From Citreicoccus inhibens (lineage in GTDB: Bacteria; Myxococcota; Myxococcia; Myxococcales; Myxococcaceae): 64,000 bases of DNA. A program made the position numbers and the translations under genes. The notes under the pieces are model-generated. The model searched no databases, was not told the origin of the DNA, and saw nothing but the letters and a program-made list of their open reading frames with translations. This document shows positions 20,474 to 30,018 of this stretch, one piece after another. Location of the stretch: assembly GCF_019039035.1 (NCBI RefSeq), contig NZ_JAHNZT010000025.1, forward strand, positions 1 through 64,000. Reading direction: 5' to 3'. The first letter of the stretch is position 1, and every line of letters starts with the position of its first letter.

Positions 20474-20973
20474 GGCTTCTCCCTTTCCTGGGACTCTTCG
20501 ATGAAGGCGCGCACCCGCTCCGCGAGCGCCCGAACTCCTGGCTCCGCTCCCTCCGCCAGATGCAGCTCCAGCCCGGGCGCGAGCTCCCAGCGCTGGTAAC
20601 GCATGCCCCCGTCCTTCCGGTCTCCCCGGCGCGGCGGCGCATGCGGCTTGGCCCCCCCCGTCGTCGGAAGCGAGGCGGGGACGTGCGGCGGCGTCGGTGT
20701 CGCGTCTGATTCCGCCAGCGTCCGCAGCCCCTCGGGCGTCAGGCGCGCCAGCTCCGCTTGGATGGCGTCCAGCGGGAGGAAGCGCGCCTGCAACACCCGG
20801 ATGGCCTTGAGCCGCACCAGGTGCTCCTCCGTGTACACCGTGTCCGGCCCTCGGAAGGGCGGCGCGGAGAGCAGGCCGCGCTGGACGTAGTAGCGGACCG
20901 TGCGCGGTGAGACCTCCGCCGCCTCGGCCAGCTCCGCCAGCTTCCACTCCGTCTGTGTCTTGCGCGTGCTCAC
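20470..20973 (-). CDS. MerR-family transcriptional regulator
   Basis: A 167-residue regulator with an N-terminal winged helix-turn-helix of the MerR type (about residues 10-80; SPRTVRYYVQRGLLSAPPF is the recognition region, then LKAIRVLQARFLPLDAIQAEL). A Pro-rich linker and a C-terminal effector/dimer region (about 120-167) follow. No metal-binding cysteines are present, so it is not a metal sensor of the classic kind. The start is GTG at 20973. A -35/-10 pair places the transcription start at or next to this codon, implying a leaderless message. A palindrome overlapping the promoter suggests autoregulation of the MerR-VIT/VWA operon. Confidence 0.85.
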   Translation of the reverse strand: MSTRKTQTEWKLAELAEAAEVSPRTVRYYVQRGLLSAPPFRGPDTVYTEEHLVRLKAIRVLQARFLPLDAIQAELARLTPEGLRTLAESDATPTPPHVPASLPTTGGAKPHAPPRRGDRKDGGMRYQRWELAPGLELHLAEGAEPGVRALAERVRAFIEESQEREKP

Positions 20974-20980
20974 ACCTCAG

Positions 20981-21009
20981 ACACTAGGACTCGACAGTTT
21001 TACTGTCAA
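20981..21009 (-). promoter_or_regulatory. Promoter of the MerR-VIT/VWA operon (probably leaderless)
   Basis: On the minus strand TTGACA (21009-21004) is a perfect -35 element, followed by a 17-bp spacer and TAGTGT (20986-20981) as -10. Only seven bases separate the -10 from the GTG start at 20973, so the transcript should begin at or beside the start codon. Confidence 0.6.
20993..21007. promoter_or_regulatory. Palindromic operator candidate in the MerR promoter
   Basis: GACAGT-TTT-ACTGTC is a perfect 6+6 inverted repeat overlapping the -35 element and spacer. This is the usual place for a MerR-family binding site, so the adjacent regulator is the obvious ligand. Confidence 0.55.
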
Positions 21010-21022
21010 GATGACACTGGCG

Positions 21023-21045
21023 ACTCGCCACGTGGAGTGGCGAGT
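21023..21045. repeat. 9-bp perfect inverted repeat in the divergent intergenic region
   Basis: ACTCGCCAC (21023-21031) and GTGGCGAGT (21037-21045) flank a 5-base spacer. It lies between the MerR promoter and the DUF2721 gene, so it could be an operator or a leader hairpin of the latter. No T-run follows. Confidence 0.45.
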
Positions 21046-21089
21046 TGAGGGCTTGCGAGGGCCTGGGGAGGGGTGGGACAGAGGGGGAC

Positions 21090-21587
21090 ATGGCGGGAAG
21101 CACGGCGGTCGAGCTGATGGACCTGGCGTCGCTGCGACTGATTGGCGCGGCGGTGACGCCGGCGGTGATGGTGTCGGGTTGCGGCATCCTGGCGACGGGG
21201 TTGGACAACCAGATCGCGCGGATGACGGCGCGCATCCGAGACATGGCGCGGGAGTGGCGCTCGCTGCCGGAGGGGCACCCTCGCCGTCAGTTGTTGCGCG
21301 AGGAGGTGGCCATCCTGGACCGGCGCCACGGCATCCTCGCGATGGGGATGAACTGCACCTATGCGGCGCTGTTGTCCTTCGTCGCCACGTCGCTGCTGTA
21401 CCTGCTCAAGCGCGCGGACGTGAACGTCCCGGAGGTCATGCCGGTGCTGACCTTCTCGGTGGGCGTGGGGCTGCTCGGGGTGCTGGCGGTGTTCGCGCTG
21501 GCGTCCTTGCGACTCGGGCGGCGGGCCATCCGCCTGGAGCAGTTGGAGATGCTCAGTGAGGCGCCGGAGGAGCCGCCTCGGAAGTAG
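21090..21587 (+). CDS. DUF2721-family membrane protein
   Basis: A 165-residue protein with three hydrophobic segments: about residues 15-35, 85-110 and 118-145. Between the first two is a charged helical region containing [20 protein letters not shown]. Length and pattern fit DUF2721, a family of unknown function. The ATG at 21090 follows GAGGGGG. Its 3' end overlaps the convergent SPFH gene by 35 bp. Confidence 0.78.
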   Translation: MAGSTAVELMDLASLRLIGAAVTPAVMVSGCGILATGLDNQIARMTARIRDMAREWRSLPEGHPRRQLLREEVAILDRRHGILAMGMNCTYAALLSFVATSLLYLLKRADVNVPEVMPVLTFSVGVGLLGVLAVFALASLRLGRRAIRLEQLEMLSEAPEEPPRK

Positions 21588-22368
21588 CGGCGCCGTCCTC
21601 GCGTGCGCGGCGCTCCACGGCGGTGCCCAGCGCGTTCATCAGCTCGAGCGGGATGGGCAGGATGGTGTGATTGCCGCCGCCGGTAATCTCCACCAGCGTC
21701 TGGAGATAGCGGAGTTGGAGCGAGGCGGGGTTCCGGCTGAGCACATCGGCGGCCTGCCCGAGTCGCTCGGCGGCCTGATGCTCGCCCTCGGCCGCGATGA
21801 TTTTCGCGCGGCGCTCGCGCTCGGCTTCGGCCTGGCGAGCAATGGCCCGCTGCATCTCCACGGGCAGGTCGATGTGCTTCACCTCCACGTTGGAGATCTT
21901 GATGCCCCACGGGTCGGTGTGCGCGTCGAGCACCTTCTGCAGCTCGCGGTTCACGCGGTCTCGCTGTGACAGCAGCTCATCCAACTCCACCTGTCCCAGG
22001 ATGGCGCGCAGCGTGGTCTGCGCGAGCTGGCTCGTGGCGTAGAGATAGTCCTCCACCTGGAGGACGGCCTTCTCGGCGTGGATGACGCGGAAGTAGACGA
22101 CGGCGCTGACCTTCACGCTCACGTTGTCTCGGGTGATGACGTCCTGGGGCGGCACGTCCCGCGCGACGGTGCGCAAGTCGATGATGACCATGCGCTCGAT
22201 GAACGGGATGAGCCAGCGGAAGCCCGCGCGCTTGAGGCCCACGTAGCGCCCGAGCCGGAACACGACGCCGTTCTGGTACTCATTGACGATCCTCACGCCG
22301 GAGAGGAACAGCAGGAAGAGGAGGCCCAGGGGGATGAGGGTTCCCAGGGCACTGGCCAGTTCGTTCAT
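21553..22368 (-). CDS. SPFH-domain (stomatin/prohibitin-like) membrane protein
   Basis: A 271-residue stomatin homologue. There is one N-terminal membrane segment (about residues 8-26), an SPFH domain (about 28-190, beginning [21 protein letters not shown]), a coiled-coil stretch rich in Ala/Glu/Arg (about 190-225) and a short C-terminal tail. Such proteins oligomerise at membrane microdomains and are commonly encoded with an NfeD-type protease, here the gene immediately upstream with a four-base overlap. The ATG at 22368 gives the expected family length. Confidence 0.93.
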   Translation of the reverse strand: MNELASALGTLIPLGLLFLLFLSGVRIVNEYQNGVVFRLGRYVGLKRAGFRWLIPFIERMVIIDLRTVARDVPPQDVITRDNVSVKVSAVVYFRVIHAEKAVLQVEDYLYATSQLAQTTLRAILGQVELDELLSQRDRVNRELQKVLDAHTDPWGIKISNVEVKHIDLPVEMQRAIARQAEAERERRAKIIAAEGEHQAAERLGQAADVLSRNPASLQLRYLQTLVEITGGGNHTILPIPLELMNALGTAVERRAREDGAATSEAAPPAPH

Positions 22369-23750
22369 GACGGCGCCTCCGCGACGGTGAGAGTCAAGCC
22401 CTGGACCGCGCGCACCACCACGCGGGTGCCGGTGCGCAGGGGCTCGGATGAGATGGCGCGCCAGTGCTCGCCGTGGACGAAGACCTCGCCGCCGTCGGGG
22501 CTCACGGGCGCCAGGGTGGTGCCGCGCTCGCCCACGAGCCCCGCGTCGCCCGCGCGTTGGGGCAGGCGGCGCGTCTGGGCGCCTCGGAAGGCGAGGAACA
22601 CCGCGCCCGCGGCGAGCACCACGGCGGAGGGAATCGCCACCGCCCACGACACGCGGAAGGACGGGTCGAGGAACCAACCCGGCGCGACGCGGTCCACGAG
22701 CAACAGTCCGCCCAACGCGAGCAGCACCGCGCCCGATGCGCCGAGCAGCCCGCTGGTGACGAACAGCTCCGCGACGAGCAAACCCAAACCCGCGAACATC
22801 AGCGCCAACGCACCGGCGCGCACGGGCAACGCCGACGCGGCCATCAACGCGAGCACGAGCGCGACGACGCCCGCGATGCCCGGCGCGAAGGAACCGGGAT
22901 GCGACAGTTCCGCCACGAGTCCGAGCGCCGCGACCAGGAACAGCAGATAGATGGCCACGGGATGGGCGAGCACGTGGACCACCTGTCGGGAGAGGCCGGG
23001 CGACAGCGTGATGACGCGCGCGTCCCGGGTCGCCAGCCGCACGGTGTCTCCACTCGCGACGCGCACGGAGAGGCCGTCGACCTGCGCGAGGAACGCGGCC
23101 ACGGTGGGTGACTCGAACTCCACCACGCGCTGGGCGACGGCGCGGTCGGCGGGAAGGCTGGCGCTGTCGCGCACGGCCGAGGCCGCCCACGCCGCATTGC
23201 GACCTCCCTCGCGCGCGAGCCCCGAGGCGAACGCGGCGGCGTCGTTCTCCAACTTTCGGGCGAGCTGTGTGCCGGCCACCTGTTCTGGGTCCTCGCCCGT
23301 GGGTCCGACGAGCGGATGCGCCGCGCCTACCCGAGTGCCTGGTGCCATGCCCGCGACCTGCGAGGCGAGCGTGATGAAGAGGCCCGCGCTGCTGGCGCGC
23401 GCGCCGGCGGGCCCCACCCAGACGAGCACAGGGACGTTCGACTCCAGGAAGGCGCGCACGATGTCGCGGGTCGAGTCGAGCTCGCCTCCCGGCGTATCCA
23501 GGCGCACGAGCAATGCGGTGGCGCTCAGGGACTCGGCGCGCTTCACGCAGTCGGACAGGTACGCTCCGGCCTCCGTATCCACCACGCCCTCCCAATCACA
23601 CCGGACCACGGGCGGTGCCGCGCGTGCCTCGGGCTGTGCTCGAGGCGCGGAAGGGGCGAGGAGCACGAGGCCCAACAGCCCCAGCACGAGCAGGGCGCCG
23701 CCCCGGAGCGACGACGGGGGGGAGCGCCCGCCGTGCCGGAAGAGGCTCAT
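22365..23750 (-). CDS. NfeD-family membrane serine protease (ClpP-like)
   Basis: A 461-residue long-form NfeD protein. A signal peptide (residues 17-38) is followed by a ClpP-like protease domain (about 48-225), with the nucleophile in RASSAGLFI (Ser121) and a candidate general-base Lys166 in ARKLEND. Four or five membrane helices follow (about 255-385), and a C-terminal OB-fold NfeD domain (about 395-455). In archaeal homologues this enzyme cleaves stomatin, and here the stomatin-like gene directly follows with overlapping stop and start codons. It also overlaps the upstream glycosyltransferase by four bases. Confidence 0.92.
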   Translation of the reverse strand: MSLFRHGGRSPPSSLRGGALLVLGLLGLVLLAPSAPRAQPEARAAPPVVRCDWEGVVDTEAGAYLSDCVKRAESLSATALLVRLDTPGGELDSTRDIVRAFLESNVPVLVWVGPAGARASSAGLFITLASQVAGMAPGTRVGAAHPLVGPTGEDPEQVAGTQLARKLENDAAAFASGLAREGGRNAAWAASAVRDSASLPADRAVAQRVVEFESPTVAAFLAQVDGLSVRVASGDTVRLATRDARVITLSPGLSRQVVHVLAHPVAIYLLFLVAALGLVAELSHPGSFAPGIAGVVALVLALMAASALPVRAGALALMFAGLGLLVAELFVTSGLLGASGAVLLALGGLLLVDRVAPGWFLDPSFRVSWAVAIPSAVVLAAGAVFLAFRGAQTRRLPQRAGDAGLVGERGTTLAPVSPDGGEVFVHGEHWRAISSEPLRTGTRVVVRAVQGLTLTVAEAPS

Positions 23751-25054
23751 GGGTGTGCCTCCACGGAGGTGACCGGGCTGGGCGTCGTGGGGACGATGTC
23801 GCGTGGCGCGAGCGGGCGCTGCTGGACGAGGTCCTCGAGCAACCGCAAGTCATCCAGGAGGAGCCGCGACATGAGGAAGTGCTCGCGCACGTGCTCTTTC
23901 CCGCGCCGGCCCAGCACGCGGGCCTCCTCGGGTTGGCGCAGGAGGCGGAGCACGGCCTCGGCGCACTCGTCGACGGTGTCCACCAGCACGCCACCGATGT
24001 CGTCTGGGAGCTGCATGGGAATACCGCCCGCGCGGCCGCCCACGACGGGCGTGCCCTTCCACAGCGCCTCGGACACGACGAGCCCGAAGCCCTCGCGCAG
24101 CGACTTCTGCACGACGACGTTGGAGAGGGATTGAAAGGCATTGACCTCGATGTTGCCCACGCCGACCAGGTTGGTGAGGACATGGATGAGCGGGTCTCCC
24201 GCCGTGACGGCGCGGATCTCCTCGTAGACCTCCCAGGCCTCCGGATCATCCAGGGCGAGTGAGCCCGCGAGCGCGAGCTGAAGGTCGGGGACGTGGGGCC
24301 GCACGCGGCGGTACGCGGCGATGACGCCGAGCGGATCCTTCCACGGGTCGAAGCGGCTGACCTGCGTGATGAGGGGCCGGCTGAGCCGCACGCCAATCCA
24401 CTCCAGCACGTGCTTCGCGAGCTGGACGGGCAGGGGCTGGTTCTTCGGACTGAGCGGGTCGATGGCCGGCGGATGCAACAACACCCGCGAGATGGGGAGC
24501 TGGGGCGGGATGAAGTCCGCGAGCGTGAAGATGGCGGCGTCGTAGGCGCGCAGGAACGGCTCGAGGAACTCCCAGAAGAAGGGATTGGGATGCGAGGTGT
24601 CGATGTGACAGCGCCACAGCCAGCGCGCGTTGGCGCGAGGGCACAGCGCGGCGAGCGCGGCCGGTTGCGGGTCGTGGATGATGATGAAGTCGTAGTCGTC
24701 GTCGCAGTAGCCGGCGTTGATCTGCGAGTTGCCCAGGTAGGTGGCCTTCTCCGCCTCGGTCAGCTCTCCGGGGCTGCCTTGCAGTCCGTTGTGGATGCGC
24801 TTGGTGACCTGGAAGAACGCCTCGTCGCCGCGGATGATCTTCCAATCCGCCACCAGCCCCAGGTCGTTGTAGAGCGGCACGAGCGAGCGAAGAATCTCGG
24901 AGACGCCTCCGCCATACGGGGTGGCGTTGACGTGGAGGCATCGGGCTCCGCGCAGCCGTCCCGCCAGTCGGTGCAGCTCATCGAGCTGGGCATCGGGCGC
25001 CACGCCGCGATACGCCTCCAGCGAGCGCTTTCCGACATCGACGAGGTCCAGCAT
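23747..25054 (-). CDS. treT: GT4 glycosyltransferase, trehalose synthase (TreT)-like
   Basis: A 435-residue retaining GT-B glycosyltransferase of family 4. The N-terminal segment [22 protein letters not shown] (about residues 41-62) and the His-containing CHIDTSHPN match trehalose glycosyltransferring synthases, which join an NDP-glucose to glucose. The C-terminal half carries the nucleotide-sugar motif [20 protein letters not shown], with the E-x7-E pair. Trehalose formation in the cytoplasm is the best guess, but substrate use is not proven by sequence. The ATG at 25054 follows AGGAGG ten bases upstream; a longer GTG start at 25102 is less likely. It is first in a three-gene operon with NfeD and SPFH. 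Confidence 0.82.
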   Translation of the reverse strand: MLDLVDVGKRSLEAYRGVAPDAQLDELHRLAGRLRGARCLHVNATPYGGGVSEILRSLVPLYNDLGLVADWKIIRGDEAFFQVTKRIHNGLQGSPGELTEAEKATYLGNSQINAGYCDDDYDFIIIHDPQPAALAALCPRANARWLWRCHIDTSHPNPFFWEFLEPFLRAYDAAIFTLADFIPPQLPISRVLLHPPAIDPLSPKNQPLPVQLAKHVLEWIGVRLSRPLITQVSRFDPWKDPLGVIAAYRRVRPHVPDLQLALAGSLALDDPEAWEVYEEIRAVTAGDPLIHVLTNLVGVGNIEVNAFQSLSNVVVQKSLREGFGLVVSEALWKGTPVVGGRAGGIPMQLPDDIGGVLVDTVDECAEAVLRLLRQPEEARVLGRRGKEHVREHFLMSRLLLDDLRLLEDLVQQRPLAPRDIVPTTPSPVTSVEAHP

Positions 25055-25273
25055 GGCGAGGCTGCCTCCTGGTGCTGCTTCCGGTTCGAGGCAACGGTGC
25101 ACACGCGGCGCGGAGACTTCCGCAGCGTCGCCGTGACGGGCGGGTGGGCGGCGGACGGAGAGAGGGGATGGTCGCGAGCGCGGGCATCCAGTGGTGGACG
25201 TTGGCGCGCCGGGCGCGTTGCCGGGGGGCGCCTCGCTTCCTAGCGTCCCTCACCATCCGAAGCGGGAGGCTCC

Positions 25274-25483
25274 ATGCGTCGCGCCGTGCTCCTCGTCGCC
25301 TTGTGTCTGGCCGTGTCGCCGCTGGCCTGCAAGACCACCCAGCCGCCGGGCACGCAGAACCAGGAGCCGCTGGAAGGGCCTGACACCGTGCGCGAGCCCG
25401 ACCAGAACGTGCCCGACATCCCTCCCGGGCCCGCCGCGCCCTTCCCCTCGGATGGAGGCAGCGGCCCGCCCAAGCCGCAGTGA
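25274..25483 (+). CDS. Small secreted lipoprotein
   Basis: A 69-residue product with a signal peptide and lipobox (LAC-K, Cys19) followed by a Pro/Gly/Asp-rich, apparently unstructured tail. A GGGAGG ribosome-binding site precedes the ATG. It is divergent from the TreT-like gene. No family was recognised; a surface-exposed disordered lipoprotein is all the sequence supports. Confidence 0.7.
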   Translation: MRRAVLLVALCLAVSPLACKTTQPPGTQNQEPLEGPDTVREPDQNVPDIPPGPAAPFPSDGGSGPPKPQ

Positions 25484-25534
25484 GGCCTGACGCAGCCGCT
25501 TCCCGCGGGCGCGAGGGAAGGGGAGGATGTCCCC

Positions 25535-26455
25535 ATGCCTCCGCGCAAGCTGCTGCGACACCTCGTCTGGCTGGAGTCCTTCGCCGCGGCCGTGGAGGCC
25601 GGCAGCATCGACGCGGCGGCCGAGCACCTGGGGGTGGCGCGCTCGGTGGTGAGCGAGCACATCCGCGCGCTGGAGGAGGCCCTCGCGGACGGCGAGGCGC
25701 TGCTGGAGCGAGGCCCGGGTCGTCGGCTGCAACTCACCGCGCGCGGCGAGCGCCTCTTCGCGGGCACGCAGACGCCGCTGCATCAGCTCGACATGAAGCG
25801 GCTGAAGGACCTGGCCAGCGCCGAGCCCTCGCTGCGGCTGGGCCTCAACCCCACCCTCTCTGGCGCGCTGCTGGGCGGCGTGGCGCACGATGCGGCAGGT
25901 CAGGGCCTCAAGCTGGTGGTGAGCTTCGGTGGACCGCACGAACTCGTGCGGCAGGTGCAAACGCGCCAGCTCGACCTCGCCCTGGACTTCACGCCCCTGC
26001 CGCCGCACGAGGGCGTGGAGTCCGAGTCCCTCCTGCGGATGACCTTCGTGGTCATCGCGGGGCCTGAGTGTGGACTGGCGAGCACCGCCGCCTCGCGCCG
26101 CGCGCTCCATCCGCGCGACCTGCGGGGCCAGCCCTTCGTGGACTGGCTGAGGGATGATCCATACGGCGGGGCGAACAGCGTGCGCTTCGCCTCGCAAGGC
26201 GTGGCGGTGGAAGAGGTGGCGCGGGTGGAGAGCTTCCTCCACCTCTACGAACTGCTGCGCGCCTACCGCGCCTGCGCCATCGCCCCGGACATGCGCCTGC
26301 TCCAGCCGTTTCCCTCGGATCTTCGCGTGTGGCCGCTGCGCGAGGAGGAGCCGCAGGCGGTGGAGGTCGTCGCGCTGTGGCCCGCAGGAGGGCTGGGCCC
26401 GGGGGCACGGGCTGTCCTGGACGGGCTGCGTCATCGCTTGGGAAAACGGCGATAA
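25535..26455 (+). CDS. LysR-family transcriptional regulator
   Basis: A 306-residue regulator with an N-terminal winged helix-turn-helix (about residues 8-70; AAVEAGSIDAAAEHLGVARSVVSEHIRALEE). The C-terminal part is a periplasmic-binding-protein-like effector domain (about 95-300). Upstream GGGGAGG gives a good ribosome-binding site for the ATG at 25535. It lies 98 bp upstream of, and on the same strand as, the aromatic amino acid hydroxylase gene, so that gene may be a target. LysR genes are more often divergent from targets, so this link is weak. Confidence 0.88.
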   Translation: MPPRKLLRHLVWLESFAAAVEAGSIDAAAEHLGVARSVVSEHIRALEEALADGEALLERGPGRRLQLTARGERLFAGTQTPLHQLDMKRLKDLASAEPSLRLGLNPTLSGALLGGVAHDAAGQGLKLVVSFGGPHELVRQVQTRQLDLALDFTPLPPHEGVESESLLRMTFVVIAGPECGLASTAASRRALHPRDLRGQPFVDWLRDDPYGGANSVRFASQGVAVEEVARVESFLHLYELLRAYRACAIAPDMRLLQPFPSDLRVWPLREEEPQAVEVVALWPAGGLGPGARAVLDGLRHRLGKRR

Positions 26456-26553
26456 AACGACGAAGCCGTCGGATTCTGCCGGATTTTCGTTGGCCCCCCT
26501 CATGGCTATACCTCCCTCGTTCAAGCCTTTTGTTGCCGGAGGTCCCAGCCACC

Positions 26554-28128
26554 ATGACGCCCACGGAACGGACGATCGCCAACCTGCCCGCTCACCTTCG
26601 CCGGTATGTGGTGGGGCAGGACTACGCGGCGTACACCCCGCGGGACCAGGCGGTGTGGCGGCACATCCTCGGCAAGCTGCGCGGCCACCTGGCGGACAAG
26701 GCGCACCCCGTCTACCTGGAGGGTTTGGAGGCCACGGGCATCGGGATGGAGTCCATCCCCAGCCTGGATGAGATGAACGAGCGGCTGTCGAAGCTGGGGT
26801 GGGCGTGCGTGGGCGTGCGTGGCTTCATCCCGCCCGCGGTCTTCACCGAGCTTCAGTCGTTGGGCGTGCTGGCCATCGCGTCGGACATCCGCACCCACGA
26901 GCACATCGAGTACACGCCCGCGCCGGACATCGTCCATGAGAGCGCGGGCCACGCGCCCATCATCGCCAACCGCCGCTACGCCGAGTACCTGAAGGCCTGC
27001 GGGCTGGTGGGCTTCAAGTCCATCTCCAGCGTGGAGGACCAGGCGGTCTTCGAGGCGATCCGCAACCTGTCGGTGGTGAAGGAAGACCCCACCGCGAGCG
27101 AGGTCGAGGTGGCGCACGCGCAGGCCCGGCTGGAGGCCGCCAGCGCGAGCCGCCGAGGTGTGAGCGAGGGCACGCGGGCCAGCCGGCTCTACTGGTGGAC
27201 GGCGGAGTACGGGCTCATTGGCGATGTGTCCAACCCGCGCATCTACGGCGCGGGCCTGCTGTCGAGCATCGGCGAGGCGAAGCACTGCCTTACGTCCGCG
27301 GTGCGCAAGCTGCCTTTGAGCGTGGCGTGCGCGGACACGGACTACGACATCACCCGCATGCAGCCGCAGCTCTTCGTCGCGCGCGACTTCGAGCATCTCT
27401 TCGAGGTGCTCTCCGAGTTCGAGTCCTCGCTGGCCTGGAAGCGCGGCGGGGACTACGGCCTCCGCGAGGCGATGCACGCGCGCACCGTCAACCATCTGGT
27501 GCTCGCGGATGGGCGCGAGGTGACGGGCCGGGTGGTGGAGCTGCTCGCGGCGCCGCGCCCGGTGGCGCCCGGACTCTCCACCGCGTTGGCGCGCCTGGAG
27601 GGGCCCGTGGTCGCGTCGCTTCACGGCAAGGCGGTGGGCAAGCCCTGGAATGGGCCCGCGCTGGTGGCCTTCGGCGCGGCGCGTCTCCCGGAGCGAGGGG
27701 CCTTTCGGCTCGCGTTCGACAGCGGTCTGGTGCTGGAGGGCTTCGCGGCGGGCGGCGGAGAAGTGCTCGCGCTGCACGGTCAGCTCGCGGGGCGTCCGCT
27801 GGAGCTGCCGGCGGTGGCGCACCTGTACGTCTCCGAGCGCCTGCCTTCCGTGGCGGGCGGCCCCGCGGACACGGGCGCGTGGGACCAGTGGTTCGGCGAA
27901 CTGGATGCCTTCACCGCCGGGGATGGCGAGGAGCGCGCGCGGGAGCGCAAGGCCGAGGCGCTGTCTCCAGCGCTGGCCACGCTCTACCGCGAGGTGCGCG
28001 AGATGCGTGAGAAGGGTGCGCTGCGCCCCGAGCGGTTGGAGCAGCTCGTTCGCGCCTCGTCGGACTTCCCCTCGGATTGGCTGCTGCTGGCCGAGGTGAA
28101 CGAGCTGCGCGGAACCGCGCGCGCCTGA
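26554..28128 (+). CDS. Aromatic amino acid hydroxylase (phenylalanine 4-monooxygenase-like), long form
   Basis: A 524-residue pterin-dependent, non-haem-iron monooxygenase. The iron triad is visible: His128 and His133 in PDIVHESAGHAPII, and Glu218 in YWWTAEYGLIG. The catalytic domain covers about residues 20-330. About 190 further residues form a C-terminal extension without a recognised domain and with few similarities to classic 260-300-residue bacterial PhhA. Phenylalanine to tyrosine is the default reaction; tryptophan or another substrate cannot be excluded. The ATG at 26554 follows GGAGGT. No pterin-recycling gene is adjacent. Confidence 0.9.
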   Translation: MTPTERTIANLPAHLRRYVVGQDYAAYTPRDQAVWRHILGKLRGHLADKAHPVYLEGLEATGIGMESIPSLDEMNERLSKLGWACVGVRGFIPPAVFTELQSLGVLAIASDIRTHEHIEYTPAPDIVHESAGHAPIIANRRYAEYLKACGLVGFKSISSVEDQAVFEAIRNLSVVKEDPTASEVEVAHAQARLEAASASRRGVSEGTRASRLYWWTAEYGLIGDVSNPRIYGAGLLSSIGEAKHCLTSAVRKLPLSVACADTDYDITRMQPQLFVARDFEHLFEVLSEFESSLAWKRGGDYGLREAMHARTVNHLVLADGREVTGRVVELLAAPRPVAPGLSTALARLEGPVVASLHGKAVGKPWNGPALVAFGAARLPERGAFRLAFDSGLVLEGFAAGGGEVLALHGQLAGRPLELPAVAHLYVSERLPSVAGGPADTGAWDQWFGELDAFTAGDGEERARERKAEALSPALATLYREVREMREKGALRPERLEQLVRASSDFPSDWLLLAEVNELRGTARA

Positions 28129-28156
28129 GCGAGACGCGCGCGGCCCGCTGCCCGCG

Positions 28157-29761
28157 TTACTTCAGGACGGCTTCCTCGAACGCGGCGAGCTGGGACTCCA
28201 GCTTCCACTGGAGGGCGGCGCGCTCGCTGCTGGCGAGCAACGCGGCGCAGTTCGCCGACGGTGCGTTCGGGCCGGGCGTGTCCTGGGCACACGCCTCGAC
28301 GCGCCCGTCGTACTGGCTGCGGGTCTTCCACAGGCTGGCGCCGGGCAGGAAGGCGTGCTCCAGGCTGGTGCGGACCATGGCCTTCAGCGTGCGGTAGTCC
28401 AGGCCCTGATCGCTGACGGCGCGCACGTACTCGTCAGTGATGTTGGTGCGGAAGATGCCCTGGTCATCCGTGGAGAGCGCCACCGGGACGCCGTGGCCCA
28501 GGTAGCTCTTGAGCGGATGGGCCGCGCCGGACTTGCCCAGCAGGATGCTGTTGGACGACAGGCAGATCTCCACCATCACATCCAGGCCGTTCATGTCCCA
28601 GAGCAGGTCCTCGGCGCCGTCGCCGGCGGTCTCGTCGAGGACGTCCGCGCCGTGCCCGATGCGCTCGGCGTGGGCGATCTCCACCGCGTGGCGGATGTGG
28701 AAGGAGAGCTGCCGCTGGCCCTCGGGCGTGGTGGGGAGGACGGCGGGGATGAGCTCGCCGGCGTGGAGGGAGATGTGGACGGTGCGGCGGTTGGCGGTGC
28801 GCTGGTTGAAGCGGCGCAGGACGTCGAGCGCGAACATCTCGTCGTCGTAGAACTTCAATGAGTTGTCATTCTCCTCGGGGGACACCAGGTTGATGCCCAC
28901 GACCTCCGGAGAGACCTGCGCCAGCTCGTACGCGTAGACCCACTGGGCGAAGACATAGCCGCGATCCTGCGTGCGATTGGCGGAGAGCACGAAGCGCGTC
29001 GCCACGTCGCAGCCCGGCTCCGCGGCGGCCGTGCCGCACTTGAGCAGGTCGCGCGCGCCGGTGATGGACTTGGTGATGGACGCCTGCGTGGCCTCCATCG
29101 TGGCGGTGAACACCGGGTCCGCCAGCAGCTCGCCGCGCTTCTTCAGGAGATACGCCTCGTCCCACGGGTCACCCGGCTGGATGTACTTGGCGGCCAGCTT
29201 CCCCACGGTGCTGGAGCTCAATCCCTGGAGCAGCTCCACATAGATTTGATGATTCCGGCCCGCCGTGTTCAGCACGTCCGCGATGGAGTCATCCGTGCGC
29301 GGCTCGCTGAGCACCGCGCCGAACTTCCCGAACGCGTCGAAGAAGTGCTGGTGCCCTTCGAGCAGCGTGCCCTGGAAGCCCTCCATGGACCACGCCTCCA
29401 GGATGTTGCGCTTGAACGTCGCGTCCGTCTGGGTATTGACCATGGACAGCGCGCCCGCCGCGCACGGCGGAGCCGCCGCCACCCACGTGGTGGTGTTCAC
29501 GCAGACGCCGTCCTCGGTGCCCCATTGGATGAGGTTCTCCATCGTCACCGCGCCGGACAGGTGATTGTGGAGGTCCGCTCCCTTGGGCAACTGCACCAGG
29601 AAGTCGCGCAGCGGCGCGGGCTGGTTGCGCAGGGACTCCAGCTTCTGGCCCACGCGCTCCTCGCGAGATGCCTCCGCGGGCGGGGGCGAGGTGGGCTCGT
29701 CCGAGCACCCCACCGCGAGCAATGCCACACACACTCCCCAATGAAGTGCTTTCACCATCAT
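28157..29761 (-). CDS. Secreted lipoprotein adenosine deaminase-like amidohydrolase
   Basis: A 534-residue protein with a lipoprotein signal ending AVGC (Cys19-20), then an adenosine/AMP deaminase barrel. Metal and catalytic motifs are intact: the HxH pair in ADLHNHLSGA (about residue 64), HAGE (catalytic Glu), the IGHGADV histidine and STDD (Asp pair). The length and secretion signal resemble the extracellular ADGF/ADA2 branch rather than cytoplasmic Add. It should deaminate adenosine or a related purine nucleoside outside the inner membrane, possibly for scavenging from lysed prey. The start is one of two adjacent ATG codons after AGGAGA; the second (29758) is equally good. Confidence 0.85.
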   Translation of the reverse strand: MMVKALHWGVCVALLAVGCSDEPTSPPPAEASREERVGQKLESLRNQPAPLRDFLVQLPKGADLHNHLSGAVTMENLIQWGTEDGVCVNTTTWVAAAPPCAAGALSMVNTQTDATFKRNILEAWSMEGFQGTLLEGHQHFFDAFGKFGAVLSEPRTDDSIADVLNTAGRNHQIYVELLQGLSSSTVGKLAAKYIQPGDPWDEAYLLKKRGELLADPVFTATMEATQASITKSITGARDLLKCGTAAAEPGCDVATRFVLSANRTQDRGYVFAQWVYAYELAQVSPEVVGINLVSPEENDNSLKFYDDEMFALDVLRRFNQRTANRRTVHISLHAGELIPAVLPTTPEGQRQLSFHIRHAVEIAHAERIGHGADVLDETAGDGAEDLLWDMNGLDVMVEICLSSNSILLGKSGAAHPLKSYLGHGVPVALSTDDQGIFRTNITDEYVRAVSDQGLDYRTLKAMVRTSLEHAFLPGASLWKTRSQYDGRVEACAQDTPGPNAPSANCAALLASSERAALQWKLESQLAAFEEAVLK

Positions 29762-30018
29762 GTTCTCCTGTTGGGCGGATGGAGCCGCGGGGCCGGCCGC
29801 ATCGTGGCCCCAGGGCGATGCGGCGACCTCTACACCACCAGGACGGTCAATGCTTGTGCAATCGTTGGAAAACGTGAAATCGGCAGGGCGCCGGGTGTTG
29901 GACATCCGTGCCAGGGATTGTCCGCGGGTCGGCAGTCCTCTGCCCGCGGGGGTACCCACCCGGGTGAAGGCATACCTCCATGGGGCGTTGCCCAAGGCCC
30001 GCGCGGACGCGTGGGCGC

